A DNA stretch of 64,000 nucleotides from Rhizorhabdus histidinilytica (GTDB taxonomy: Bacteria; Pseudomonadota; Alphaproteobacteria; Sphingomonadales; Sphingomonadaceae): contig NZ_FUYM01000011.1 in assembly GCF_900167915.1 (NCBI RefSeq), forward strand, positions 124,001-188,000, read 5' to 3'. Shown here one piece after another: positions 52,900-61,846 of the stretch (the first letter of the stretch is position 1; every line of letters begins with the position of its first letter). A program made the position numbers and the translations under genes. Below the pieces are notes generated by a model. It did not search any database and was not told where the DNA came from. It was given only the letters and a program-made list of their open reading frames with translations.

Positions 52900-53805
52900 A
52901 TGGCCCCGAGCCACGCCGCGCTCGACAGCGCGGCCCGCGCGCATCGCATCGACGGGCGGGCGATCGCCCGCTCGCTCGACGAGGAGACCGCCGCCGCCGT
53001 CCGCGCCATCGTCGCGCGCGACGGGGCGCCGCCGGGGCTGGCGGTGGTGCTGGTCGGCGAGGATCCGGCGAGCGAGGTCTATGTCGGCCGCAAGATCGAG
53101 GCGTGCCGGCGGGTTGGCATCCTGTCCTTCGAGCATCGCCTGCCCGCGCAGACCACGCAGGACGCGCTGCTGACCCTGATCGCCCGACTCAACGCCGATC
53201 CGACGATCCACGGCATCCTGGTGCAGGTGCCGCTGCCGCCGCACATCGATGACGGCATGGTGCTGAGCGCGATCGACCCCGCCAAGGACGTCGACGGTTT
53301 CCACCCGGTCAATGTCGGCCGGCTGTCGACCGGCACCGGCGGGCTGGTGCCCTGTACCCCGCTCGGCGTGATGATGCTGCTCGACAGCGTGATCGACGAC
53401 ATGAAGGGCATGGACGCGGTCGTGATCGGCAAGTCGAATATCGTCGGCAAGCCGATCGCGATGCTGCTGCTCGAGCGCGAGGCGACCGTCACCGTCACCC
53501 ATATCGAGACGCGCGGCCTGCCCGACATCGTCCGCAAGGCCGACATCGTCGTCGCGGCGGCGGGCGCGCCCCGCCTGGTCAAGGGTTTCTGGGTGAAGGA
53601 GGGCGCCGTGATCATCGACGTCGGCATCACCCGCATGCCTGGCGAAGGCGGCAAGACCCGGCTGGTCGGCGACGTCGCCTATGACGAGGTCCAGCACGCC
53701 CGCGCGGTAACCCCCGTGCCCGGCGGGGTCGGCCCGATGACGATCGCCTGCCTGCTCGCCAACACGGTCAAGGCGGCGGAGATGCGGCGCGGTCAGAAGA
53801 AATAG
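52900..53805 (+). CDS. folD: Methylene-THF dehydrogenase/cyclohydrolase
   Basis: A 301-residue FolD. Signatures are LAVVLVGEDPASEVYVGRK near residue 48, VQVPLPPHIDD near residue 108, KDVDGFHPVNVGRL near residue 129, VIGKSNIVGKPIAMLLLERE near residue 175 and VTPVPGGVGPMTIACLL near residue 270. It interconverts 5,10-methylene- and 10-formyl-tetrahydrofolate with NADP+. Being the last gene of a catabolic operon, it is probably a dedicated copy, as in THF-dependent O-demethylation systems of sphingomonads. Its last 13 bases overlap the convergent amidohydrolase. Whether another folD exists in the genome cannot be seen here. Confidence 0.95.
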   Translation: MAPSHAALDSAARAHRIDGRAIARSLDEETAAAVRAIVARDGAPPGLAVVLVGEDPASEVYVGRKIEACRRVGILSFEHRLPAQTTQDALLTLIARLNADPTIHGILVQVPLPPHIDDGMVLSAIDPAKDVDGFHPVNVGRLSTGTGGLVPCTPLGVMMLLDSVIDDMKGMDAVVIGKSNIVGKPIAMLLLEREATVTVTHIETRGLPDIVRKADIVVAAAGAPRLVKGFWVKEGAVIIDVGITRMPGEGGKTRLVGDVAYDEVQHARAVTPVPGGVGPMTIACLLANTVKAAEMRRGQKK

Positions 53806-54593
53806 AAGCGCAGCGCCGCGTCGGACATGAGCCGGCGGGTGCGCGCGTCGGGGACGATCCGATAGAAGAGGTCGAGCGTCGCGGCATAGTCCACCGCGCG
53901 CTCGAAGCCGACGAAGGGCGCGTCGCTGCCCCAGAACAGACGCTCGGGTCCGGCCGCCGCGATCAGCCGCGCGGCATAGCCGGCAACCTCGTCCGCGCGC
54001 AGGCGGAAGCCGGCCGACAGCTTGACCCGGGTCCGTCCCCGTTCGACCGACCGGAGCACCGCAAGGAAACCCTCGCCCTCCATCCCGTGTTCGGCGCGGA
54101 GCAGGCCGAAATGGTCGACGACGATATCGATCCCGCTGTCGTCGAGTGCGGGCAGCAGGGCGGCGAGCTGCGCGCCGCTCAGGTTCAGCTCGATATGGAG
54201 CCCGGCATCGGCCAGCCGGCGGACGAAGCGGCGGAAGCGATAGCCGGCGGGATCGGGCAGCGCCGCCGCCGGCGGAAGCTGGTAGCGGACGCCGCACACG
54301 CCCTGCGCCTTCAATGTCGCCATCTCGGCTGGGCCGGTGTCGGGATCGAGCATGACCGTGGCACGCAGCCGACGGTGCCGGTCGAGCACCGATAATGTAT
54401 AGTCATTATAATCGCCGAACAGGCTGGCGGCGGTCACCACCCCGAAGCTGATGCCGTGCCGGTCGAGCTCGGCCAGATAGGTCTCGACCCGATAGTCGTA
54501 GTCGGGCCGGGTCCAGGCGGTGTCTGCGAACGGCATCGCGCGGTGGAAGACATGGCAATGCGCATCGACGACCGGAGGCTCGGGTACGGTCAT
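53793..54593 (-). CDS. LigI-like amidohydrolase (PDC-lactonase type)
   Basis: A 266-residue metal-dependent hydrolase of the amidohydrolase-2 family. Motifs are VVDAHCHVFHRAMPFADTA at the start (HxH), GVRYQLPPAA near residue 99, IVVDHFGLLRAEHG near residue 160 and LFWGSDAPFVGFER near residue 218 (terminal Asp). The pattern and length resemble 2-pyrone-4,6-dicarboxylate hydrolase LigI, which opens a pyrone in lignin-monomer catabolism. The start at 54593 overlaps the upstream amidohydrolase by ATGA. A PDC substrate is only an inference; related lactones are possible. Confidence 0.84.
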   Translation of the reverse strand: MTVPEPPVVDAHCHVFHRAMPFADTAWTRPDYDYRVETYLAELDRHGISFGVVTAASLFGDYNDYTLSVLDRHRRLRATVMLDPDTGPAEMATLKAQGVCGVRYQLPPAAALPDPAGYRFRRFVRRLADAGLHIELNLSGAQLAALLPALDDSGIDIVVDHFGLLRAEHGMEGEGFLAVLRSVERGRTRVKLSAGFRLRADEVAGYAARLIAAAGPERLFWGSDAPFVGFERAVDYAATLDLFYRIVPDARTRRLMSDAALRFYFF

Positions 54594-55486
54594 GCCCGGG
54601 CGGGCTGGCGGCTCGCGAACAGCGCCCGGCCATTGTCGTGCAGCAGCTTCGCCCGTTCGGCGTCGGTCAGCAGCGCGGTCGCGGCGACGGCATGCTCGAC
54701 CATCTCCTCATAGCTGTTCTTCGTGTTGCCATAATCGGATCCCCACATCACCCGATCGATCCCGTAGGTGTCGACCATGCGGCGCACGAAGCGGGCGGAG
54801 TCGATCCCGGTTTCGGCGAAGCGGTTGAAGTTGATCTGGGTGACCTTGAAATGGACGTTGGGGACGTAGAGCAGCGAGAGATGCTCGGCCCCGATCGTAC
54901 CCTCGTCGCCCTTGTCGACGGCGGGCCAGCCGCAATGGTCGAGGCAGATCGGCGTCGAGGGAAAGCGCTTGGCGAGCGCGATGATCCGGCCGAGCGCCGC
55001 TGCCGAGGCGACGCCCGGCGCGTACATCAGCACCATCCGCAGGCCGAGCTCGTCCGCGACCGCCCAGGTGTCGAGCGCGGCGGGTGAGTCGAGCCAGGGA
55101 TATTCGCCCGCCGCGTCGGGATAGCCGAACAGCCGCAGCCCGCAGACATTATGGGCGGCGGCGAGCGACCGCAGCTTCGCCGGGGTGGCCGGATCGGCGG
55201 CGTGGAGGATCAGCACCGTCGCCAGCCGGTCGGGATGCGCGTCGCCCACCGCCAGCGCATAGCTGTTGTCGGTCTTGTAGACGGTGTTGTACTGGACCGC
55301 TGCCCCGCCGGTGACGCCCAGCCGATCCCATAGCGGGATCAGCGTCGCCGGGGTCGCCGGGTTGGCGGCGATGCGGGCACGCACCGCCTCCTCGCCCTCG
55401 CGCGCGCCGGTGACGTCGATCGGGTATCGGTCGGTGTCGGCGGTGAAGAAATGGGCGTGGGTGTCAAACAGCCGGGCTTGCGGCAT
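54590..55486 (-). CDS. Amidohydrolase-2 family protein
   Basis: A 298-residue amidohydrolase beginning MPQARLFDTHAHFFTADTDR, with HxH near residue 10, ICLDHCGWPAVDKGDEG near residue 180 and RVMWGSDYGNTKNSYEEM near residue 240 containing the terminal Asp. The start at 55486 was chosen because the family N-terminus begins there; it overlaps the upstream MFS 3' end by 23 bases. It forms a coupled pair with the LigI-like gene. Two neighbouring paralogous hydrolases suggest successive or alternative lactone substrates. Confidence 0.84.
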   Translation of the reverse strand: MPQARLFDTHAHFFTADTDRYPIDVTGAREGEEAVRARIAANPATPATLIPLWDRLGVTGGAAVQYNTVYKTDNSYALAVGDAHPDRLATVLILHAADPATPAKLRSLAAAHNVCGLRLFGYPDAAGEYPWLDSPAALDTWAVADELGLRMVLMYAPGVASAAALGRIIALAKRFPSTPICLDHCGWPAVDKGDEGTIGAEHLSLLYVPNVHFKVTQINFNRFAETGIDSARFVRRMVDTYGIDRVMWGSDYGNTKNSYEEMVEHAVAATALLTDAERAKLLHDNGRALFASRQPARA

Positions 55487-56828
55487 GATGGTCTCCGGAT
55501 TGCGGCCGACGGGCGGCGAGACGGTTGGCGAGATGCATGGTGACTGCGGGGACGATCGCGATCGCCGAGAAGACGAAATAGGTGTCCATCCGATCGAGTC
55601 CGGCACCGAGCAGGAAGCCGCCGATCATCGGCCCGATGATCGCGCCGACCCGGCCGAAGCCGACGACGAAGCCGACGCCGGTGTTCTGCACGTCGGCGGG
55701 ATACATCTTCACCGCGACGAGGAACAGGCCGGTATAGGCGCCGACCACGAACAGGGTGGTGACCCCCGCCATCGCCAGCAGCGGCACCGGATCTGGCGGC
55801 TGGATGCCGAAGATGATCAGCGAAACCGCGGCGAGCGCGAAATAGATGGCGGTCAGCCGTCCCTCGCCGACCGGCTTTGCGAGCAGCCCCATGGTGAGGT
55901 GACCAAGCGCGCCGCACGCGCCGGTGATCATCCCGCTCGCCGCCGCGAGCGTCGGCGACAGGCCGGCATTGGCGAGGATCGTCGGCTTCCAGTTGAGCAG
56001 GAAATAGCCGACGATCGCATAGGTAAGCGAGGCGGCCCAGACGAGCAGGCTCGCCTGGCGCAGATCGGGGGCGAGCAGCGCCTTGATCGTGCCGCGCTCC
56101 CGGTGCGCCGCGTCGAGCGGGGGGAAGTCGGCCAGCGGCGGCTTCTGCGCGCGCGCCAGCAATTGGTTGATCCAGTCCAGGTCGCGCGGATGACGGCGCT
56201 TGGCGAGGAATTCGGGCGACTCGCCGAGCAGGGCGAGGCTCGCGACGAAGGTGGCCGCGTTGAGCAGGCCGGCCGCGACGAAGATCATCCGCCAACCCGA
56301 ATATTCGAGCGCGAGCACCGCAACCGCGCTGGCGGTCATCGTGCCGATGGTGAAGCCCAGATGGAGGATCGCGAGCGCGACGTTGCGGACCTTGTCGGTG
56401 CTGACCTCGGCGACCGTGGTGTTCAGGCAGACGACGAGCGTGCCCAGGCCGACACCGGTGACGAGGCGCAGCACGAGGAGCTGATAGACGTCGGTGGAGA
56501 CGCTGGTGAGGAGCAGTGCGGCCGCCAGTGAACCGATCGCGCCGAGCATCACCGGGCGGCGGCCGATCCTGTCGGCCAGCGGCGCCACCGCGAAGGCGCC
56601 GATCGAGAGCCCGACCGACGAGACGCCGAAGATGGTGCCGAGCACCGCCGGGGCGACGCCCCACTCCCGGGTCAGTACCGGCGCGGCCAGCGCCAGCGAC
56701 GCGACGTCGAAGCCGTCGGCGACGTTGCAGAAGCAGCAGAGCGCCACGACCAGATATTGGTAGGGGCTCATCGCCGCCGCCAGCAGCCCAGGTCTTTCCG
56801 ACCCCGCGCCCCGCGATGTTCCAGCCAC
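55464..56828 (-). CDS. MFS transporter 3 (aromatic acid:H+ symporter type)
   Basis: A 454-residue transporter. The best start is GTG at 56828 after GAGGGAGAGCGGC; the conserved part begins MSPYQYLVVALCCFCNVADG 19 residues later. The NVADGFDV sequence in helix 1, PLADRIGRRPVMLGAI loop and internal helix RLVTGVGLGTLVVCLN are marks of the AAHS family that imports aromatic acids such as 4-hydroxybenzoate. It is divergent from TonB receptor 3, and a paralogue of the same type (59999-61333) lies beyond that receptor. Confidence 0.88.
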   Translation of the reverse strand: MAGTSRGAGSERPGLLAAAMSPYQYLVVALCCFCNVADGFDVASLALAAPVLTREWGVAPAVLGTIFGVSSVGLSIGAFAVAPLADRIGRRPVMLGAIGSLAAALLLTSVSTDVYQLLVLRLVTGVGLGTLVVCLNTTVAEVSTDKVRNVALAILHLGFTIGTMTASAVAVLALEYSGWRMIFVAAGLLNAATFVASLALLGESPEFLAKRRHPRDLDWINQLLARAQKPPLADFPPLDAAHRERGTIKALLAPDLRQASLLVWAASLTYAIVGYFLLNWKPTILANAGLSPTLAAASGMITGACGALGHLTMGLLAKPVGEGRLTAIYFALAAVSLIIFGIQPPDPVPLLAMAGVTTLFVVGAYTGLFLVAVKMYPADVQNTGVGFVVGFGRVGAIIGPMIGGFLLGAGLDRMDTYFVFSAIAIVPAVTMHLANRLAARRPQSGDHHAASPAV

Positions 56829-57091
56829 GCCGCTCTCCCTCGTTTCCGCAGTCCGGCCGCGGTCGAGCGGCGGTGCGGATTTTTGCCTATATCTAACTTC
56901 ATTCGTCAATATGCGATTTCGCGGCTTGCGCAAACCTGAAACTGTATGTCATAAACAAGTATCGTTCGTCATATCATAATGAGTCACGGGCGTTGGCTCA
57001 TTCCATCGGCATGGGTTTCAGGGCCGGACGATCGATGGCCTGGACGTCAGCGGCACAGCGAAAGAACGCCGCACCAACCTGGGGAGGATCG

Positions 57092-59929
57092 ATGAAGAGG
57101 ACCATTTCCGTATCCACGCGCCTGCGGCCGTCGGCCTGGCTGGCTGGATCGAGCGCCGCCGCCTTGGCGCTGCCGCTGATCGCGATCGCGTCGCCGGCCG
57201 GAGCGCAGGTCGCCAGTCCGGCGCCCGCCGCAGCGGCCGAGAGCGACACGCGCTACGACGACAATCGGGAGATAACGGTCACGGGTTCGCGCCTGCGCAC
57301 CGGCTTCACCGCGCCGACCCCGGTCACCGCGATCGGCGACGCCCAGATCGAGAGCCGCGCGCTCAACACCGTCGCCGAGCTGAACTATGAAATCCCGCAG
57401 CTCCGCATCAACCAGAATATCGGCCGATCGAGCGAGCCGGTCGGCCAGAACGTCGCCGACCTTCGCGCGCTGGGCTCGGCGCGCACCCTGCTGCTGCTCG
57501 ACGGCCGCCGGCTCGCGGCGACCAGCCCGTTCGGCGGCATCGATACCAACATCTTCCCGGTCTCGCTGATCAACGGGGTCGAGGTGGTGACGGGCGGTGC
57601 GTCGGCCGCCTATGGCTCGGATGCGGTCGCCGGCGTGATCAACTTCTCGATCGACAAGAATTTCGAGGGGCTGAAGGTCGACGCGTCCTACGGCCAGTCC
57701 AAATATGACGATTTCCACCGCCCGGTGATCTCGGCCGCGGCCGGCAAGAGCTTCCTCGACGATCGGCTGCACGTGACGGTGGCGGGCGACTTCTTCCGCA
57801 ACACCGGCCAGACGCGGGTGGCGAGCCGGCCCTGGGGCCGGCGCAATTCGGTGCTGTTCAACAATCTCGGCTACACGCCGACCAACGGCCAGACCAAGAA
57901 TTTCATCGCCGACGGCGCGACCTTCTCGCGCATGACCTTCGGCGGCCTGATCGTCGCCCCCGCGACCAGCCCGCTCTACGGCATCCAGTTCGGGCCCAAC
58001 GGCACGCCGCAGCCCTTCGTCTACGGCAACCGGATCAACACGGTGTTCCAGCTCGGCGGGCAGGGCGACTCGATCGAGGACGAGGGCAACATCATGCCGC
58101 GCATCACCCGCTATTCGGGTTATGGACGGCTGAGCTACGAGGCGTCGGACAGCCTGTCCTTCTGGTCCGAGCTGCTCTGGTCGCGGGTCGAGGTGCAATC
58201 GGACCTCGCCCCCAACTATGACAGCGGCACGCTGACGATCCGGCGGGACAATGCCTTCCTGCCCACGTCGATCCGCGACATCATGACCGCGAACAACATC
58301 CCCTCGTTCAGCTTCGGCCGCATGAACCTGGAGGACGGCTTCTCCGAGAACAACAGCGTCACCCGCGCGATGCGCTACGCGGCAGGCGCCGAAGGCAAAT
58401 TCGGCGACGGCTGGAGCTGGGACGCCTTCGTCCAGCGGTCTGACAACCGCTTCCGCCAGGAAAGCGTCAACAACCGCATCCAGGCCAACTGGTTCGCGGG
58501 CGTCGATTCGGTGATCAGCCCGCTGACCGGCCAGCCCGTGTGCCGGATCAACGCCGACGCCAGCACCGCCAACGACAATCCAGCCTGCGTCCCGATCAAC
58601 GTCTTCGGTGTGGGATCGATCAGCCAGGCCGCGCTCGACTGGTATCGCGGCACGTCCTTCTATGCCGCCAAGATGCGCCAGAACGCCGCCGGCCTGAACG
58701 TCGCCGGCACCCCCTTCGCGACCTGGGCCGGAGACGTGTCGCTCGCCTTCGGCGGCGAATATCGGCGCGAGACCATCAACAGCGTCTCGGACGCCGTCTC
58801 GCTGGTGAGCGGCTGGCGCTCGATCAACCAGCAGCCCTTCTCGGGCAAGCTGAACGTCAAGGAGGTCTATGCCGAGGTTGGCGTGCCGCTGGCCAAGGAC
58901 GCGCGCTTCGCCAAGAGCCTCGAGCTCAACGGCGCGATCCGCTATGCGGACTACAGCTCGTCGGGCGGGGTCACGACCTGGAAGGTCGGCCTGAACTATT
59001 CGCCGATTTCCGACATCCGCTTCCGCGGCACGCTATCGCGCGACATCCGCGCCGCCAACATCAACGAGCTGTTCTCAGGCCGCAACCAGGTCATCAACAC
59101 GATCGTCGACCCGCGCGACAACGTCGCCAATTTCGTGACCCAGCTCACCGGCGGCAATCCGGCCCTCGATCCGGAAAAGGCCGACACCAAGGCGGTCGGC
59201 GTCGTGCTGCAGCCCGGCTTCGTCCCTGGGCTCAGCGTTTCGCTCGACTATTACTCGATCAAGATCAAGGACGCGATCACCTCGGTTCCGGCCCAGACGA
59301 TCGTCGACAATTGCCTGAAGCTCGGCATCGACAGCTTCTGCCCGTTCGTCGAGCTCGATGGCGCGGGCAAGATCAGCCGGGTGACCGCGACGCTGATCAA
59401 CACCCAGACGGTCAAGACCAGCGGTGTCGACTTCGAGGCGGCCTATCGCCGCCCGGTCGAATGGTTCGGGCAAAGCGACGGTACGATCGGCGCCCGGCTG
59501 CTCGTCACCTATGTCCATGACCTGAAGCTCACCACTTCGGGCGTGACGATCGACTATGTCGGCGACCTCGCCACCGACTATAGCGGCCAGCCGCGCTGGA
59601 AGGCCAATTTCGATCTGACCTATGCCGGCGGCCCGCTGAAGCTGGGCGCCTATGTCCGCTATATCGGCAGCGGCAAATTCCGCTCCTTCTACATCGACGA
59701 TGTCGACCTGCCGGCCGATCAGAACCATGTGAAGGGCCGCGCCTATGTCGACCTGTCGGCGGCGTACAAGATCACCGACGCGATCGAGCTCTACGGCAAG
59801 ATCGACAATCTCTTCAACAACGCCCCGCCGATCATTCCCAACAACATCGTCCAGCCGACCGTCTCCAACTCGCAGATGTTCGACAAGATCGGGCGCTTCT
59901 ACGTCGCAGGGGTGCGGCTGAAGCTCTGA
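57092..59929 (+). CDS. TonB-dependent outer-membrane receptor 3
   Basis: A 945-residue receptor, larger than the other two. The start at 57092 follows GGGGAGGATCG and gives the signal-like MKRTISVSTRLRPSAWLAGS, ending near PAGAQ. The plug has EITVTGSRLRTGF and LLLDGRRLAAT, then VVTGGASAAYGSDAVAGVIN, a different plug subtype from receptors 1 and 2. The barrel ends RFYVAGVRLKL. It lies between two aromatic-acid-type MFS genes, so it probably takes aromatic or lignin-derived oligomers across the outer membrane. Receptor TonB energy coupling genes are not in the window. Confidence 0.92.
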   Translation: MKRTISVSTRLRPSAWLAGSSAAALALPLIAIASPAGAQVASPAPAAAAESDTRYDDNREITVTGSRLRTGFTAPTPVTAIGDAQIESRALNTVAELNYEIPQLRINQNIGRSSEPVGQNVADLRALGSARTLLLLDGRRLAATSPFGGIDTNIFPVSLINGVEVVTGGASAAYGSDAVAGVINFSIDKNFEGLKVDASYGQSKYDDFHRPVISAAAGKSFLDDRLHVTVAGDFFRNTGQTRVASRPWGRRNSVLFNNLGYTPTNGQTKNFIADGATFSRMTFGGLIVAPATSPLYGIQFGPNGTPQPFVYGNRINTVFQLGGQGDSIEDEGNIMPRITRYSGYGRLSYEASDSLSFWSELLWSRVEVQSDLAPNYDSGTLTIRRDNAFLPTSIRDIMTANNIPSFSFGRMNLEDGFSENNSVTRAMRYAAGAEGKFGDGWSWDAFVQRSDNRFRQESVNNRIQANWFAGVDSVISPLTGQPVCRINADASTANDNPACVPINVFGVGSISQAALDWYRGTSFYAAKMRQNAAGLNVAGTPFATWAGDVSLAFGGEYRRETINSVSDAVSLVSGWRSINQQPFSGKLNVKEVYAEVGVPLAKDARFAKSLELNGAIRYADYSSSGGVTTWKVGLNYSPISDIRFRGTLSRDIRAANINELFSGRNQVINTIVDPRDNVANFVTQLTGGNPALDPEKADTKAVGVVLQPGFVPGLSVSLDYYSIKIKDAITSVPAQTIVDNCLKLGIDSFCPFVELDGAGKISRVTATLINTQTVKTSGVDFEAAYRRPVEWFGQSDGTIGARLLVTYVHDLKLTTSGVTIDYVGDLATDYSGQPRWKANFDLTYAGGPLKLGAYVRYIGSGKFRSFYIDDVDLPADQNHVKGRAYVDLSAAYKITDAIELYGKIDNLFNNAPPIIPNNIVQPTVSNSQMFDKIGRFYVAGVRLKL

Positions 59930-59998
59930 CCGGGGGCATCGGTCGGGGCGGGACCGGCGGTGCCGGCCCCGCCCCTTCGGGTTTCAACCAGGAGAGAG

Positions 59999-61333
59999 AT
60001 GCGCGTGTCCAGATCGCCCACCGACGTGATCCGACAGTCGCCGATGAGCGTCTATCAATATGCGATCATCGCCCTGTGCGTGCTCAGCTACGCATCCGAC
60101 GGGGTCGACGTCGTCACCCTGTCCTACGCCGCGCCGGCGCTGATGAAGGAATGGGGGATCTCGGCCGAGACCTTCGGCCTCGCCTATACGGCGACCCCGG
60201 TCGGGATCGCCGTCGGCTCCTTCTTCCTGTCGCCGCTCGCCGACAAGGTCGGCCGACGCACCCTCACCCTGTGGCTGCTCGGCTCGCTGGTGATCATGCT
60301 GTTCCTCACCGCGGTCAGCAGCTCGCTGCTGATGCTGGTGACGCTGCGGCTGCTGACCGGTGTCAGCCTCGGCGCGCTGGTCGTCTGCCTCAACGTGACG
60401 GTGTCGGAGTTCAGCAACGAGGAGCGGTCGAACCTGCTCGTCGGCATCCTCCACACCGGCTATTCGGCCGGCGGCATGGTGTGCGGCGCGCTCGCCGCGC
60501 TGCTGCTCGAGCCGCTCGGCTGGCGCGCGCTGTTCTTCGCCGCGGCCCTGCTCAGCGTCGTCAGTTTCGTGCTCAGCCTCTTCGTTCTCGCGGAATCGCC
60601 GATGTACCTCGTCGCGCGCCGCCCGGCGAACGCGCTCCAGCGGCTCAACGCGATCTTCCGCCGGATGAACAAGCCCGAGTTCGACAGCCTGCCGCCCGCA
60701 CCCGAGACCGTGGCGGGCGGCCGCAAGGGCCGGACGATCATCCCGCGCGCTCTGTGGTTCGGCACCGGGCTGCTCTGCCTCGCCGGCTTCGTCTTCACGG
60801 TCAGCGGCGGTTTCATGGCAAGCTGGCGGCCCAAGCTGCTCGACATGGCGCAGATGACGATGACCTGGAACGGCATCGCGGGGGTCTGCACCCATGGCGC
60901 CGGCATCTTCGCGCACCTGTTCGTCGGCGCGCTCGCCCGCAAGGTGGGCGAGCGCAAGATCGCAGTGATCTTCCTGATCGGCATGGGGCTGGCCTTCACC
61001 CTGCTCGGGATGGTGCCGGACGGTGCGATCGTGCCGCTGATCGTCGCATCGACCCTGTCGGGCTTCTTCAACGTCGGCGCCTTCACGGCGATCATCCTGG
61101 TGACTCTCAACTATTACGACGCTTCGGTGCGCAGCGCCGGGCTCGGCATCATGCTCGGCTGTTCGCGGGTCGGCGGGATCGTCGGGCCGCTGCTCGGCGG
61201 CTTCGCGATCGGCGCGGGCTTCGGCCGCTTCTGGACATTGTTCCTGTTCGCGGTGATCCTGGCGATCCCGGTCGTCGCGGCGATCTACGCGCGGTCGCGC
61301 GCGACGGGCGCGCCGGTGCCGGCGCATGCATAG
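59999..61333 (+). CDS. MFS transporter 4 (aromatic acid:H+ symporter type)
   Basis: A 444-residue transporter starting at the ATG at 59999 after AGGAGAG. Conserved features are SVYQYAIIALCVLSYASDGV in helix 1, PLADKVGRRTLTLWLLG in the 2-3 loop and RLLTGVSLGALVVCLN, all closely matching MFS transporter 3. It lies 69 bases after TonB receptor 3 in the same direction and so may be co-transcribed with it. The pair of near-identical architecture transporters around one receptor implies uptake of two related aromatic acids, or import with export. Confidence 0.88.
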   Translation: MRVSRSPTDVIRQSPMSVYQYAIIALCVLSYASDGVDVVTLSYAAPALMKEWGISAETFGLAYTATPVGIAVGSFFLSPLADKVGRRTLTLWLLGSLVIMLFLTAVSSSLLMLVTLRLLTGVSLGALVVCLNVTVSEFSNEERSNLLVGILHTGYSAGGMVCGALAALLLEPLGWRALFFAAALLSVVSFVLSLFVLAESPMYLVARRPANALQRLNAIFRRMNKPEFDSLPPAPETVAGGRKGRTIIPRALWFGTGLLCLAGFVFTVSGGFMASWRPKLLDMAQMTMTWNGIAGVCTHGAGIFAHLFVGALARKVGERKIAVIFLIGMGLAFTLLGMVPDGAIVPLIVASTLSGFFNVGAFTAIILVTLNYYDASVRSAGLGIMLGCSRVGGIVGPLLGGFAIGAGFGRFWTLFLFAVILAIPVVAAIYARSRATGAPVPAHA

Positions 61334-61358
61334 CCGAGCTGTATCGCGAGGACATGGA

Positions 61359-61841
61359 ATGACGATCATGCTTCGGTCGAGCCTGGCCATCGCCGCCGGC
61401 CTGCTCGTCGCAACGACCGCTGCGGCGCAGACGGCGCGGCCCGCGCTCGACTATGCCAGCGCGGCGAAGATTCGCGACACCTGCCTCGACTGGGCGTCGA
61501 AGAACGGCAAGCGGATGACGGTTGCCGTGATGGACACGCACGGCATGCTCGTCGCCTATGCGCATATGGACGGCGCCTCCTACCAGGCGGGCGAGGTGGC
61601 GCGCTGGAAGGCGACGGCCGCCTCGCGTTTCGGCCGTTCGACCGCCGATCTCGCCAGGCTGAACCCGGCCGCCAACGTGCCCAATGTCGCGACGATCCCC
61701 GGTGGCCTGCCGATCTACACCTCCGCCGGCGTCGCGCTCGGCGGCGTCGGCGTGTCGGGCGGGAAGATCGACGAGGATGTCGCATGCGGCACCGCCGGGA
61801 TCGCCGCCGCCGGCCTCAGCGCCGACAAGCCCGCATCCTGA
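61359..61841 (+). CDS. Secreted HbpS/GlcG-like protein
   Basis: A 160-residue protein of the GlcG/HbpS family (PF03928). The start MTIMLRSSLAIAAGLLVATT gives a clear signal peptide ending near TAAAQ, so it is periplasmic. The mature domain shows RMTVAVMDTHGMLVAYAHMD near residue 55, YQAGEVARWKATAASRFGRS and VGVSGGKIDEDVACGTAGIA, the usual family ends. GAGG lies eight bases upstream. Family members bind haem or small ligands but the role is not settled. It follows MFS transporter 4 by 25 bases and precedes an SDR by five. Confidence 0.85.
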   Translation: MTIMLRSSLAIAAGLLVATTAAAQTARPALDYASAAKIRDTCLDWASKNGKRMTVAVMDTHGMLVAYAHMDGASYQAGEVARWKATAASRFGRSTADLARLNPAANVPNVATIPGGLPIYTSAGVALGGVGVSGGKIDEDVACGTAGIAAAGLSADKPAS

Positions 61842-61846
61842 CCGGA

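Noticed and set aside
56900-56974. Direct repeat of TTCGTCA before TonB receptor 3 (CATTCGTCAATATG and CGTTCGTCATAT), with ATTCGTC also in reverse at about 49485
   Set aside because: The shared core is only seven bases and the copies do not keep spacing or flanks, so I could not support an operator.
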